A stretch of 35,422 nt of DNA from SZUA-152 sp964401355 (lineage in GTDB: Bacteria > Pseudomonadota > Gammaproteobacteria > SZUA-152), in contig CAYNYJ010000037.1 of NCBI GenBank assembly GCA_964401355.1, forward strand, positions 1-35,422, in the 5' to 3' direction. Made by a program: the position numbers and the translations under genes. The notes beneath the pieces are model-generated. The model did not search any database and was not told the DNA's origin. It saw only the letters and a list, made by a program, of their open reading frames with translations. How positions within the stretch are numbered: position 1 is the first letter of the stretch; the number at the start of each line of letters is the position of its first letter. Shown here in pieces: positions 1 through 8,519 of the stretch.

Positions 1-2
1 AG

Positions 3-53
3 AGATGAAAGAAGCCGCTTAACTGGGTTGTATCAAAAAGGTTGACCAGGTCA
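3..53. repeat. Left copy of the 51-bp terminal inverted repeat
   Basis: These 51 bases are exactly the reverse complement of the last 51 bases of the window (35372-35422); identity stops abruptly at base 54. Reading from base 1, an open frame runs to a TGA at 43-45, giving the last 14 residues of a protein that enters from outside. Bases 43-53 form the 11-base palindrome TGACCAGGTCA. The pattern fits the end of a multicopy insertion sequence whose transposase tail runs to the element edge, but the element family is not recognised. Confidence 0.75.
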
Positions 54-113
54 CTGTCTTTTTATACTAATAAGTCACTAATAATGAATACTACTCATGT
101 TACTTAAATCCAC

Positions 114-250
114 CGTCATACCGGCGAATGCCGGTATCCAGGAGCTGGATATAAACATATCAAAGCCCGTTACCCTGTCAACATTAACCTAAAATACAGC
201 CTTGCATGTATTGCCACCCTCTCTGGATACCGGCATTCGCCGGCATGACG
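114..250. repeat. REP/MITE-like inverted pair
   Basis: Bases 114-141 and 223-250 are inverted copies of a 28-base unit differing at one position. Each copy contains the imperfect palindrome core CCGGCGAATGCCGG followed by TATCCAG. The unit resembles the short GTCATnCCGGCGAAnGCCGG repeats scattered through many gammaproteobacterial genomes, which produce spurious WIPAFAGMT peptides when translated, as happens here around base 220. The 81 bases between the arms show nothing recognisable. Confidence 0.8.
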
Positions 251-1066
251 ACCGGAATTTTAAAAAGAAGCAGCATCCTTTTCAGGCGACTGGGTAGTAA
301 GTCTACTGTGCGTCGGTTTTATGGGCAATCACCTCGGTTGCATCGGTATCCAACGTTAGCGTATTGCAGAAATGCAGGGCTGGTTGTCGATCGGATTAAC
401 ACTGAGGGCTTGTATTCCCGATTGATCTTGGGTAGTGGGAAGTGTTTATCGATGCGCTTGTCCAGAGTCAATCTGATCGTTAATTGGTCAAGGATTAACA
501 AACCTGCGCGTGGGGCAGGCAGATCGTTTGTCGTATCGAGTGTGTATGGTAGAAAATGCATAAGCTTTGATTGTTTCATCCCTTGGGTGCCGGTTTTTTT
601 TGTCGCTAATAATTTTACAGTCAAGGCTTTTTATTTTTTGGCGATTTTTATCTGGGGGTTAGGGTATTATTATTCGGTATAATTTGAATACGCGTCATAG
701 CAGGCTTCATAATAAAAATTCACTGACTATCTTAAAAACCTTTTTTCCCCCTTAAATATAGCTCTCTTTATCTGGTTTCTGAATAAAACTGGCCCTTTAA
801 ATCAGAGTTTTATTTCTGGAAAGTGTTGCGATTACCTTCCTCCTTAATTTTTTTGAAAAATGATTAATTTCATTAAATGTTTTTTTATGTTTGCCGATGG
901 TACTCCCACATAACTAATAGTTGACTAACATCGTCTTTTCAGGTGGCAGTTATAGCGCCCCGGTATGAGGCAGGCTTTGAGCCACTAGGCAGCCAGGTCA
1001 ACACTGTTTGATAATTGGCTGAGTAACATAAATGTTGTGAACAGATGTTCACAGGGAGATGCTGAA
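251..1066. other. Gap without a convincing gene
   Basis: No open frame here has a convincing ribosome site or protein-like composition. The frame at 206-682 starts inside the REP-like repeat, and the opposing frame at 319-624 lacks recognisable motifs. The 700-960 part is AT-rich and could carry the promoter of the porin gene that starts at 1067, but no clear sigma-70 elements could be assigned. Confidence 0.5.
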
Positions 1067-2395
1067 ATGAAGAAGAAACGATTTGAACAGGGAGCCTGTC
1101 GAAAAATACTACTTAGCGTTACGGAAATGGTGGCATTTATATCGATACTCGGTTTACTGACGTATTCATCTATCGGTTTTGCAGATGAGAAATCACGCAT
1201 TGAAGATCTGGAACAGAAGCTTGATAAAAATCTTAAAGTGATGGAGTCCCTGCAAAAGGAAATACAAAATCTGAAGTCTTCCTCCGAGCGCTCGTCGCGT
1301 GGAACACCCGTTTCTCAAGACGTGCGGTTAATCGTGATAGAACAGTCAGAGCGGCTTGAAGATTTGGAGGACATTGTCCAAGATATAGACGAAAGAGTCG
1401 GTAGTCGCGCACTTGTACGGGCATTCGATGCCCGGTCCCTGGATCTTGGTGGGTTTTTTCATCAAACCTCTACATACGTCGGCGGTGAGGATGTATCTAC
1501 CCATGCCTTTAACAGGGGAATCTTCGAAATTTTGGTCAAAGCCAGGTTTGATAAACACTGGACAGCATTCTTTGCTCAGGCATTCATCAGACAGAGCGGT
1601 AATCCATTTGCTGTTGGTTCGAGAAAAGCACCACAATTTAACGTGGGTGGTGGGACGGTAACGCCAACGGTTATTGCCTGGGCTAACTATAAGTACAGCG
1701 ATGCGCTGAATGTGCAGATCGGACGCTATATTACACCGCAAGGCATTATTAACGTTGAGCATTTTCCAGCGACATTATTGGATCCGGAGCAACCACAGTT
1801 TCTGAGGCCTTTCGGCAGTGATACGATGTTCGCTAATTTTACCACTGGTTTTCAAATCCACGGCCGCCAGTTTGTGGGTGACAACCTGGCGGATAAACTG
1901 AGTTATAACGTTTATGTCGGGAGTTTTGTTAATGACTCTGAAAATTTCGTGTATGGAGCGCGCGGTGCTTACAGTCTCGGCAATACAGGTGTAACACTGG
2001 GGGTAAACTACAATGGCGGTGAGCGTGCGACTGGAGTGGGGAAGCGTTTTAACGGCGGCGGTCTGGATGTCCTGGTTGATAAAGGCAAACTTCTGTGGAA
2101 GACAGAGGTATTTGTAACAGACGAAGATTCTAATACTCGTGATAACCGCTTCGCTTGGTATACCCAACCCGCTTGGCGCCTGACAGACAAGTGGATTGCT
2201 TTTTATCGCTATGACTTCCTGGATAATGGATTAAGAGAAGGAGATCGGATCGAGAATGTACTGGGCATAAATTATATGCCGAATTCAAGCGTCCGGCTGA
2301 GAGCGATATACACACGCAAGGAGTTTGACTCCGGTGTCACTCAGCCATCAGCAGATGCTGATATCTTCCAGCTATCTGGCACATTCAGTTTTTAA
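1067..2395 (+). CDS. Outer-membrane porin with N-terminal coiled coil
   Basis: Predicted 442-residue outer-membrane beta-barrel protein. The start chosen is ATG 1067 (MKKKRFEQ), with AGGGAGA upstream; an in-frame upstream ATG at 1037 would put ten residues before the signal peptide. A signal sequence ends near FADEK, followed by a heptad-patterned coiled coil (about residues 45-105, IEDLEQKLDK onward) and then alternating amphipathic strands rich in Gly, Tyr and Phe, ending in a terminal aromatic (GTFSF), as expected for BAM-dependent barrels. The layout resembles the DcaP/phosphate-selective porin families. The substrate cannot be read from the sequence. It lies 12 bases ahead of a periplasmic binding-like gene and a chemoreceptor, which suggests a solute uptake and sensing unit. 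Confidence 0.8.
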   Translation: MKKKRFEQGACRKILLSVTEMVAFISILGLLTYSSIGFADEKSRIEDLEQKLDKNLKVMESLQKEIQNLKSSSERSSRGTPVSQDVRLIVIEQSERLEDLEDIVQDIDERVGSRALVRAFDARSLDLGGFFHQTSTYVGGEDVSTHAFNRGIFEILVKARFDKHWTAFFAQAFIRQSGNPFAVGSRKAPQFNVGGGTVTPTVIAWANYKYSDALNVQIGRYITPQGIINVEHFPATLLDPEQPQFLRPFGSDTMFANFTTGFQIHGRQFVGDNLADKLSYNVYVGSFVNDSENFVYGARGAYSLGNTGVTLGVNYNGGERATGVGKRFNGGGLDVLVDKGKLLWKTEVFVTDEDSNTRDNRFAWYTQPAWRLTDKWIAFYRYDFLDNGLREGDRIENVLGINYMPNSSVRLRAIYTRKEFDSGVTQPSADADIFQLSGTFSF

Positions 2396-2407
2396 GGGAG
2401 TGGGAAA

Positions 2408-2881
2408 ATGAATACTTGTTATAAAAAATTTACGCTTCTGTTACAAGCAATATTCTTGGGTATTGTTCTTCTCGCCTCTCCGAGCATGATATTGGCGGGA
2501 GAATATAGTGTCATTGTGAATACAGCCAATACTTTTTCTGGATCGGAAGAGCAGTTGCGCAATCAGTTGAAAAGGATGTTTCTTAAATTCCAGACGGTAT
2601 GGCCGGACGACACTGATGCGAGGATTTATGCGTCGCCAGCGGATAGTCCTCAGATGAGTGCATTTCAGAAGTCAGTTTTGGGAATGAGTCAGGCTGAAGT
2701 CGCCAGCCACTGGTTGAGTGCCAAACAAAGGTCCGGTGAAACTCCGCCTCGTGAAGTCAAGTCTGCCCGGATCATGTCCAAGCTGGTTGGTAAATATCCA
2801 GGTGCTTTTGGTATCGTTGACTCGGAATCAGTGGATGCGGGTGCGAAAAATATCAAAGTCATTATGTCCTTTGGCGATTAA
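2408..2881 (+). CDS. Small secreted phosphate-binding-protein-like protein
   Basis: A 157-residue protein with an N-terminal signal peptide (about residues 1-31, ending near MILAG). The mature part (EYSVIVNTAN onward, the Phe-rich segment near LKRMFLKF, and the end LVGKYPGAFGIVD) resembles the short PstS-like periplasmic domain often annotated as a phosphate ABC transporter substrate-binding protein. It is about half the length of true PstS, and no transporter genes are nearby. GGGAGTGGG precedes the ATG. Its position between a porin and a chemoreceptor favours a sensing or accessory role, which is inference. Confidence 0.65.
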   Translation: MNTCYKKFTLLLQAIFLGIVLLASPSMILAGEYSVIVNTANTFSGSEEQLRNQLKRMFLKFQTVWPDDTDARIYASPADSPQMSAFQKSVLGMSQAEVASHWLSAKQRSGETPPREVKSARIMSKLVGKYPGAFGIVDSESVDAGAKNIKVIMSFGD

Positions 2882-2926
2882 TACTATTTGACTTTCAAAA
2901 GAGCATGAAGTGGAGCAGAGGTAAAT

Positions 2927-4549
2927 ATGTCGCTTCGGATAAAAATATTTCTTGCGTTCTCCGTTGGGCTGGTCCTGATAGTGATTCAGGCCAGTTCAAC
3001 GGCCTATTATGTAAATCTTTTACAAGACAGTATAAATGATGTTGTCCTTGCCCAGAAAGCGCGTTCTGCCAGTTATAGCGCCATTGAAATAACCCAAAAG
3101 ATGCAAGAACATGTGGAGGGAATTGTAGGAAGGATGGGTCTTAGTGAGGCAATGAAAACGTTAACTGTTTATGATAAGTATCTCTCTGAGGAAATCGATA
3201 AAATCGAATATGTCAGTAAAGACATTGCCCCTTCCCTGCTGAAAGAAGTGAGGTTCGAGGAGATTCTCACGGCGTACCGGGATCAACTCGTGAGTATGAG
3301 AAGTGCCAGTAGTGTCTCCGTTTCAGAAGAGGCGCTTGAAGAGGCGCTTGAAGAGGCTACGATATTTCTGGTTGAGGCCGTCGCCGATTTGGGCCAGAAA
3401 ATGGGAGTTCTCGAGGTCGAGTATGGAAAATTGATTCAAGAAGGCATCGCGCGTGAAAAAGAAGTGCATTCAAAGCCGATTCAAGCGGCATTGATCACAT
3501 GTATTTTTTCTGCAGTTATTCTTATAAGCCTGGCGTGGGTATTCTCCAGCAGGTTTTCGGGGGCTATCGGAAATTTGGCGGAACGTCTGAAACGCATTAC
3601 AGGCGGAGATCTTGCGCAGGCACCGTTAAGAGTCTCAGGTAAGGATGAGTTGGCTCAACTTGGTACTACGATGAATGAAATGTCTGAGAGTCTAAGATAT
3701 TTGATTGTTGAAATCGCCAATTCGAGTGCCAAGCTGTCTGATGCTTCCGAGGAAGTTTCGGTGATCTCCGGAAAAGTAAGTGCGGGTGCGGGGGGGCAAA
3801 GTACCGATATTGATTATGTAGCAAATGCGATGAGCGAGATGTCACTGACCGTGCATGGCATTGCCAAAAATGCGAGTGATGCGTTCGAGGCTACACGACA
3901 GGCGGAAAGCGCTGCAAATGAAGGCAGTGCAGTCGTGGCAGAGACGCAAAATGCAATCGGTAAATTGAAGGATGAAGTTGGAAGTGCCGGTGAAGTTATC
4001 CGGCGTGTTGAGCAGGCCAGCGAGGATATTGGCATGGTACTCGATGTTATAAGAGGAATTTCAGAACAAACTAATCTGCTCGCGTTGAATGCTGCTATAG
4101 AAGCCGCCCGTGCGGGAGATCAGGGTAGAGGTTTTGCGGTAGTGGCGGACGAAGTACGCACCCTGGCGGTGCGCACGCAGGACTCCACTCAAGAGATTGA
4201 CCAAATAATTGTCCGGCTCAGAGAGAGTGCAGGCGATGCGGTCAGGGTCATGGGAGTTGGGGTGAAGCTGGCTGAAGACACCGTCGAAAAAGTAGGTAGC
4301 GCACGTGATGCGCTTGCTAAAATTTCGACGGAAGTATCGGGTATTACCCAAATGAATATTCAAATAGCAAATGCATCCGAGGAACAGAGTGCGGTTGCTG
4401 TGGATATCAATAAAAATGTGTTAAAAATAAGTAAATCCGCTGGAAATATGAATGAATCCGCGTTGAATATTGCGCACGCCAGCGAGGCGTTGGCCGAGAT
4501 GTCTGTTGAGCTGACCCGCTTGATTGGTCAGTTTAAAATTGAAGCGTAG
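2927..4549 (+). CDS. Methyl-accepting chemotaxis protein
   Basis: A 540-residue transmembrane chemoreceptor. TM1 lies at about residues 7-28, a periplasmic helical sensor region at 29-185, TM2 at about 187-208, a HAMP domain at about 209-262 and a cytoplasmic coiled-coil signalling domain to the end. The highly conserved hairpin tip is intact (EQTNLLALNAAIEAARAG, residues 380-397, then GRGFAVVADEVR). There is no C-terminal NWETF-type tether. The sensor half includes a short tandem repeat (EEALEEALEEA, near residues 134-144) encoded by repeated 12-base units. AGAGG precedes the ATG. It probably relays signals to CheA/CheW encoded elsewhere; the ligand is unknown, though the neighbouring binding-protein-like gene is a candidate partner. 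Confidence 0.95.
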   Translation: MSLRIKIFLAFSVGLVLIVIQASSTAYYVNLLQDSINDVVLAQKARSASYSAIEITQKMQEHVEGIVGRMGLSEAMKTLTVYDKYLSEEIDKIEYVSKDIAPSLLKEVRFEEILTAYRDQLVSMRSASSVSVSEEALEEALEEATIFLVEAVADLGQKMGVLEVEYGKLIQEGIAREKEVHSKPIQAALITCIFSAVILISLAWVFSSRFSGAIGNLAERLKRITGGDLAQAPLRVSGKDELAQLGTTMNEMSESLRYLIVEIANSSAKLSDASEEVSVISGKVSAGAGGQSTDIDYVANAMSEMSLTVHGIAKNASDAFEATRQAESAANEGSAVVAETQNAIGKLKDEVGSAGEVIRRVEQASEDIGMVLDVIRGISEQTNLLALNAAIEAARAGDQGRGFAVVADEVRTLAVRTQDSTQEIDQIIVRLRESAGDAVRVMGVGVKLAEDTVEKVGSARDALAKISTEVSGITQMNIQIANASEEQSAVAVDINKNVLKISKSAGNMNESALNIAHASEALAEMSVELTRLIGQFKIEA

Positions 4550-5122
4550 CATCTAGTCTGCAGGATGAAGTCATATTGCCGTTTAAGGGGATCGCTTCGA
4601 ATGGCAGCAAGTTAAGAAAAACTTAAACGAAACCTTCATCTACTTCGTTCAGAATAAATCAGAGGTTCTTTAACCTAGTATCATTCGGTAGCGGCCACTT
4701 CCCCCCCCCCTTTTTTTTTCTGAAAACGTGGCTTTAGTTTCGGCCTATAAAATGTAGAATGCCACCGTCTTTTTTCAAGTTTTAACAAGGCTCCGTTGAA
4801 TTTGTTGATGTATAAAGATGCGGGGTTTTTGATGAATCTAATATAGCAAGTCAAGATTATCCCTCCCCTTACTACATCTTTGTTCAAAACTTGTTTTTCA
4901 CCAGTGGTTTGGCAGCGGCCTGCGGCACTGGGTTGCAGCATAGTGTGCCCTTTCAAAATCTTGCCAGATGTCTTGCCCTGATCCGTGTCGCTTCAATCCT
5001 GTAGGGGCTAGCTTAATTCAGCCAGGGCTTTCTGCTTTTTAGCGATCTCTATCGGGAAATGTAGGGTATTTTAATTCGTTATTGGGGAGGCGTGGTTTCA
5101 GAAAGGGGTGATTGTGATGAGC
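4550..5122. other. Convergent gap with a C10-T9 tract
   Basis: This is a 573-base gap between the chemoreceptor and the convergent vWA gene. It contains ten C (4701-4710) directly followed by nine T (4711-4719). A minus-strand frame at 4681-4956 reads through this tract but starts and ends without typical signals and is low complexity at its C-terminus, so it is not called. No strong terminator hairpin was found for either flanking gene. Confidence 0.5.
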
Positions 5123-5905
5123 TTATTTCAGCTCCAAGTGCAGCAGCTTGCCACCGGTTTTGTCTGCAAGTTTTTGGTAATGCCAGTTAGTGTCCGGATT
5201 GTCGCGGCCAATGGGTAAAGCATAGACCGGACTGGGGATGTTGAAATAGCTGATTTTGTCCGTGGGGGGTTCGTCACCAATTAACAAATAGGCGCCGGGT
5301 ACGGGCGCGTTGGCGGCGGCGTGGCGGAAGCCATGACCGATGGTTTCGTTGGCGCCGATGAAGGGTGCGCCTTCCATCAGATGATCGAACATTTCACCCA
5401 TGCTGCCGCGATAAGTGTCGGCTCGGCCGTCGGAGAACCAGGTGAGGGCATCGAGTTTTTTGCCGGAGCGAATCACGATAATGCGCAAGATCGGGATCAG
5501 GAATTCGCTGATGCCGTGCATGGAACCGGTGGCATCGACGAGCAGATGCAAAGTATTGCCGGGTAACCCATGCAGACCTTTGATGAAGACATCGAAATCC
5601 TTGCGGTTTTTGCCTTTGGCAAGGCCAGAGGCGGCCAGCGCGCTTTCCATTTGTGCATCCGTGGAGAAGCTGACGAGGGCATCCATGTTGGCCATCAGGC
5701 GATTGCGGTCAGCCTGTGTTTTGTCGAGTTCGGTTTGTAGCTTGGCGATGGCCTCTTTGAGTTGCGGTGTTTGATATTGCTCGGCCATACGCGCGGTGAT
5801 GAGGATGGTGACCAGCAGGAAGATAAACATGGCCAGCATCAGCAGGGCGATGTCGGAAAACATTTCGTAAATAATGAGTGGGGAAGAGCGACGTTTTCTG
5901 CGCAT
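5123..5905 (-). CDS. ExbD/MotB-like helix fused to a von Willebrand A domain
   Basis: A 260-residue inner-membrane protein. After a basic N-terminus, one TM helix (about 16-38) carries Asp18 in the context FSDIALLMLAMF, matching the proton-binding Asp of ExbD/TolR/MotB plugs. A coiled coil (about 46-75) follows, then a vWA domain from about residue 117 with a MIDAS-like D124-A-T126-G-S128 and later acidic loops (G210-D211-E212). There is no OmpA-type peptidoglycan-binding domain where MotB would have one. The gene sits 27 bases downstream of a MotA/ExbB-type gene, so the two probably form a proton-driven motor whose periplasmic output is the vWA domain. The role is unknown. Confidence 0.8.
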   Translation of the reverse strand: MRRKRRSSPLIIYEMFSDIALLMLAMFIFLLVTILITARMAEQYQTPQLKEAIAKLQTELDKTQADRNRLMANMDALVSFSTDAQMESALAASGLAKGKNRKDFDVFIKGLHGLPGNTLHLLVDATGSMHGISEFLIPILRIIVIRSGKKLDALTWFSDGRADTYRGSMGEMFDHLMEGAPFIGANETIGHGFRHAAANAPVPGAYLLIGDEPPTDKISYFNIPSPVYALPIGRDNPDTNWHYQKLADKTGGKLLHLELK

Positions 5906-5932
5906 GGTGGTGTGTGCGAGGTGTGTGAATGG

Positions 5933-6907
5933 CTATTTGCGTTTGTTGCCGAACAGATAACCCAGGACGCCGCGCTCGGCCTGCTTAAGTTTGATCTCCA
6001 TGGCCAGGGATTTCACGTAGGCCTCGCGTAACCGCACCATTTCCCGCAGTTGATCGATGCTCATGTCCTGGCCGGGTTGTTTGATCTCAGTGGCAAATTC
6101 GCGCATGGCTTCGCGGGTATTGCCAAGCAATTTTTGCAGGCCGGCGATGTTGCTGCTCATAGTGGCGATTTCGGCGTTGATGAAGTGCAAGTCACGTTCC
6201 AGCGAGGGCTTGAAATCGGCGGAGCAATAGACCAGGCAAATACGGGTGAGGGCGTTTTCCAGACTTTCAACGCTGTGTTGATCAATGTGCGCGAAGATGC
6301 GCAGCAGCACGCCGCCCGATACCGCACCCAATAAGGTGGTGTAAAACGCGGTGCCCATACCGGCCATGGCGCCACGCAGACCTGATAGCAATTGCTCTTG
6401 ATCGTGCCCCAAGGCATCCAGTGAACTGGTGAGGCCCGTGAGAGTGAGGGTGAGGCCAACCACGGTACCGATCAGGCCGAGCGTAATCAGTAAATTACCG
6501 ATAATTTCCAGGCTATGAGCGACGCGTTGGTAAACGGAAAACTCTACATCGACCAGGGCCTCGATATTGAGCTCGCCATTGTTGTTGATGATGGTGCGCA
6601 GCGAGTGGAAAAATTCCGCGACACAGCCTTTTTTGTCCGCCTCCTGAATGCCCAGCCAGCCGTCACGTTTGGCGATGTGTTCCAGTGAATCCACTTTGAC
6701 GAATTCAAAGGTGAGCAGGATAGTAAGCACAAAACTAATGATTACCCCCAGGCCAAACAGACCGATAATGGCCCAGGTGATGCGGCTGGGGTCGTTTTGC
6801 ACGAAGTCCCATACCTCGGTATCCAGGTACAGCCCTAAATAGATGATAACGGCCGCCGCAGCCCAGATGACCCATAACACCAGGGCCCGGTATCCTCTTT
6901 GTACCAT
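5933..6907 (-). CDS. MotA/TolQ/ExbB-type proton channel protein
   Basis: A 324-residue membrane protein with TM helices at about 9-28, 45-67, 135-160 and 183-204. The family signature is clear: LGLIGTVVGLTLTLTGL in TM3 and GMGTAFYTTLLGAVSGGVLL in TM4. A long cytoplasmic C-terminal helical region (about 210-315) follows, longer than in ExbB. In this family a pentamer surrounds two copies of an ExbD/MotB-type partner to couple proton flow to work; the adjacent vWA protein is the natural partner. The start at ATG 6907 has only a weak ribosome site. Confidence 0.88.
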   Translation of the reverse strand: MVQRGYRALVLWVIWAAAAVIIYLGLYLDTEVWDFVQNDPSRITWAIIGLFGLGVIISFVLTILLTFEFVKVDSLEHIAKRDGWLGIQEADKKGCVAEFFHSLRTIINNNGELNIEALVDVEFSVYQRVAHSLEIIGNLLITLGLIGTVVGLTLTLTGLTSSLDALGHDQEQLLSGLRGAMAGMGTAFYTTLLGAVSGGVLLRIFAHIDQHSVESLENALTRICLVYCSADFKPSLERDLHFINAEIATMSSNIAGLQKLLGNTREAMREFATEIKQPGQDMSIDQLREMVRLREAYVKSLAMEIKLKQAERGVLGYLFGNKRK

Positions 6908-7237
6908 GGTGCGATAAACCTACAATATAGTGGACGATGGATGCGCTGCCGGGCTTTTGGGCCACTCGTATATGCTGATTATTCTGTGTCTGTTTTGTTG
7001 TGGCTCCAGTATGTTGCGGGTTTGCATGAAGGTCAAATGGGGTACTACCTCATCGACAATTTCGGGGTTTTGGTGGATAACCTTTCGAAATGCTCAGTTA
7101 AATTCCCATCAATTCAGCGTAATTGTGTCTGGAAACTTTATAGGGGCGTGATATATACTTGTCACTTGTCCGGTTGTGGGTAACCGTGTTATATATTGCC
7201 GGGAATTTATAGGCTCAGTTTGTGGAGGGAGTTGACT
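6908..7237. promoter_or_regulatory. Divergent intergenic region
   Basis: This 330-base region separates the minus-strand proton-channel pair from the plus-strand cytochrome genes, so promoters for both directions should lie here. A weak sigma-70-like pair for the plus strand is TTGTCC (7166-7171) and TATATA (7190-7195) with 18-base spacing. No FNR/ANR-type TTGAT-N4-ATCAA site was seen, although one might be expected upstream of cbb3-type genes. Confidence 0.35.
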
Positions 7238-7333
7238 ATGGGTATTAATGCGACTATTGCGCTGGTTTATATCGTGGTGACCATCGTGTCATTTACGGTT
7301 GCGGCCATGATGTTAAAAAGAGGCTCCTCTTAA
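7238..7333 (+). CDS. 31-residue single-helix membrane peptide
   Basis: This short frame encodes MGINATIALVYIVVTIVSF, then TVAAMMLKRGSS: one hydrophobic helix (about 5-26) ending in Lys-Arg, which suggests a periplasmic N-terminus and a cytoplasmic tail. GGAGGG at 7224-7229 is ideally spaced 8 bases ahead of the ATG, which is the main support for translation. It precedes the c4-like cytochrome gene and belongs to a set of similarly tiny membrane proteins in this island. It may be a small oxidase subunit comparable in size to CcoM, but no homology is claimed. Confidence 0.6.
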   Translation: MGINATIALVYIVVTIVSFTVAAMMLKRGSS

Positions 7334-7556
7334 TAGAGAGTCAGGCTAGGTGTTTTGGTGTGGGTTATTACCGCGGCGCTGGCTGGATTGCCGATGAGTG
7401 ACTCATTCATCGGGCGGGGTTTGCTGATTGCGACAAATAAATGTGGGCAACAAGCGAAATCAGTAGTTGGTAGGTTAAATTTAAGAGCGTGAGCCGGGCA
7501 AATAATAATCAAATTGCCCATTACGAATTAATAATTGGTTGGGAGGGAGTGTTCTT

Positions 7557-8285
7557 ATGCATTTCACAATAAAGGCATCTGCAGTTGCGACGACACTGTT
7601 TGCCGCATCAGTGGCGTTTGCCGGGGCTGGGAGCCAAGGCAATATCGAAAAGGGTAAAGATATTTTTATGAACGGCAAGGGTGATGTCCCTGCCTGCACG
7701 AGCTGCCATGGTATGGATGCCATGGGTGATGATGCCATGGGTACGCCGCGTTTAGCTGGCCAGGGCCTGGTTTTTCTCATTAAGCAACTGGAAGATTATG
7801 CGACCGATAAGCGCATGGACACCACCATGTTTATCATGAATATTAATGCCAAGGGTCTGAGCCAGGAGGATCGTGTCGATGTGGCCGCCTACGCCAACAG
7901 CTTGAGCAAAGATTTGGTGTCATCGGACATGGCGCAGGTGAAGGAGCTGGGGAACCCGGTAGGAGTGCGTCATTTGGGCAAATCCATTGTCATGTATGGA
8001 GCAACGGAGCGTGGCATCACTTCTTGTTACACATGTCATGGTTTTAATGGTCGAGGTGCGGCTCCCATTTATCCGATGATCGGTGGCCAGAAGTATGTTT
8101 ATTTAGTCAGTCAGCTGAAAAAATGGCGTGATGGTACACGTACAAATGATCCGATGGGTCAAATGCAAGCGGTTGCCAAGCATATGACAGATGAAGATAT
8201 TTATAATACGGCGACTTTTTTGACGTCAGCCCCCCGGACTACCATGGGTAATGGGCGTGTCCCGCCTCAATATCCTGATCACTAG
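7557..8285 (+). CDS. Diheme cytochrome c4-like protein
   Basis: A 242-residue periplasmic protein with a cleavable signal peptide ending at AFA (about residue 22). Two CxxCH heme sites, C47-TSC-H51 and C157-YTC-H161, lie in two similar halves, the arrangement of cytochrome c4. Each half has a downstream Met in a suitable loop (MFIM; DPMGQM) as candidate sixth ligand. The ATG at 7557 is chosen because GGGAGGGAG lies just upstream; the in-frame TTG at 7539 lies before that site. Cytochromes c4 donate electrons to cbb3-type oxidases in several proteobacteria, so this is the likely donor for the oxidase at 11.8 kb. Confidence 0.88.
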   Translation: MHFTIKASAVATTLFAASVAFAGAGSQGNIEKGKDIFMNGKGDVPACTSCHGMDAMGDDAMGTPRLAGQGLVFLIKQLEDYATDKRMDTTMFIMNINAKGLSQEDRVDVAAYANSLSKDLVSSDMAQVKELGNPVGVRHLGKSIVMYGATERGITSCYTCHGFNGRGAAPIYPMIGGQKYVYLVSQLKKWRDGTRTNDPMGQMQAVAKHMTDEDIYNTATFLTSAPRTTMGNGRVPPQYPDH

Positions 8286-8308
8286 TCTCTGGGATGGGTC
8301 ATGATTCA

Positions 8309-8338
8309 AAAAAGGGCGGATATTTTCCGCCCTTTTTT
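8309..8338 (+). terminator. Rho-independent terminator after the c4-like gene
   Basis: A perfect 10-bp stem (8311-8320 with 8326-8335, GGGCGGA/TCCGCCC core), a five-base loop and a T-run at 8333-8338. It lies 24 bases after the c4-like gene stop, so that gene and the 31-residue peptide probably form their own transcript. Confidence 0.9.
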
Positions 8339-8519
8339 ATGCCCTAATTCATTGCTTGTACTTGTCGCTCTGCATCATTTTTCTGGTAGTATTCGCAGGC
8401 TGTGGTAAGTGCTTGTGGGCAGTGGTCGAGTAACCGTTGGATAGTTACCTAAACGACTGCGGTAGGCATTGGCTTTCGCTCTTAAACGGGCTTTATCGGA
8501 TAGTAGTCATCATCAAATT

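Noticed and set aside
319..624. Minus-strand frame of 101 residues
   Set aside because: No ribosome site, motif or neighbour support; overlaps another non-coding-looking frame.
206..682. Open frame starting MYCHPLWIPAFAGMT
   Set aside because: It starts within the REP-like repeat, whose translation gives this well-known spurious peptide; no ribosome site and no domain.
4681..4956. Minus-strand frame of 91 residues through the C10-T9 tract
   Set aside because: Low-complexity Lys/Gly end arises from the homopolymer; no motif; no strong start.
5123..6907. Zorya-type defence (ZorAB)
   Set aside because: The MotB-like partner lacks an OmpA domain and carries vWA instead; no ZorC/D/E genes are nearby.
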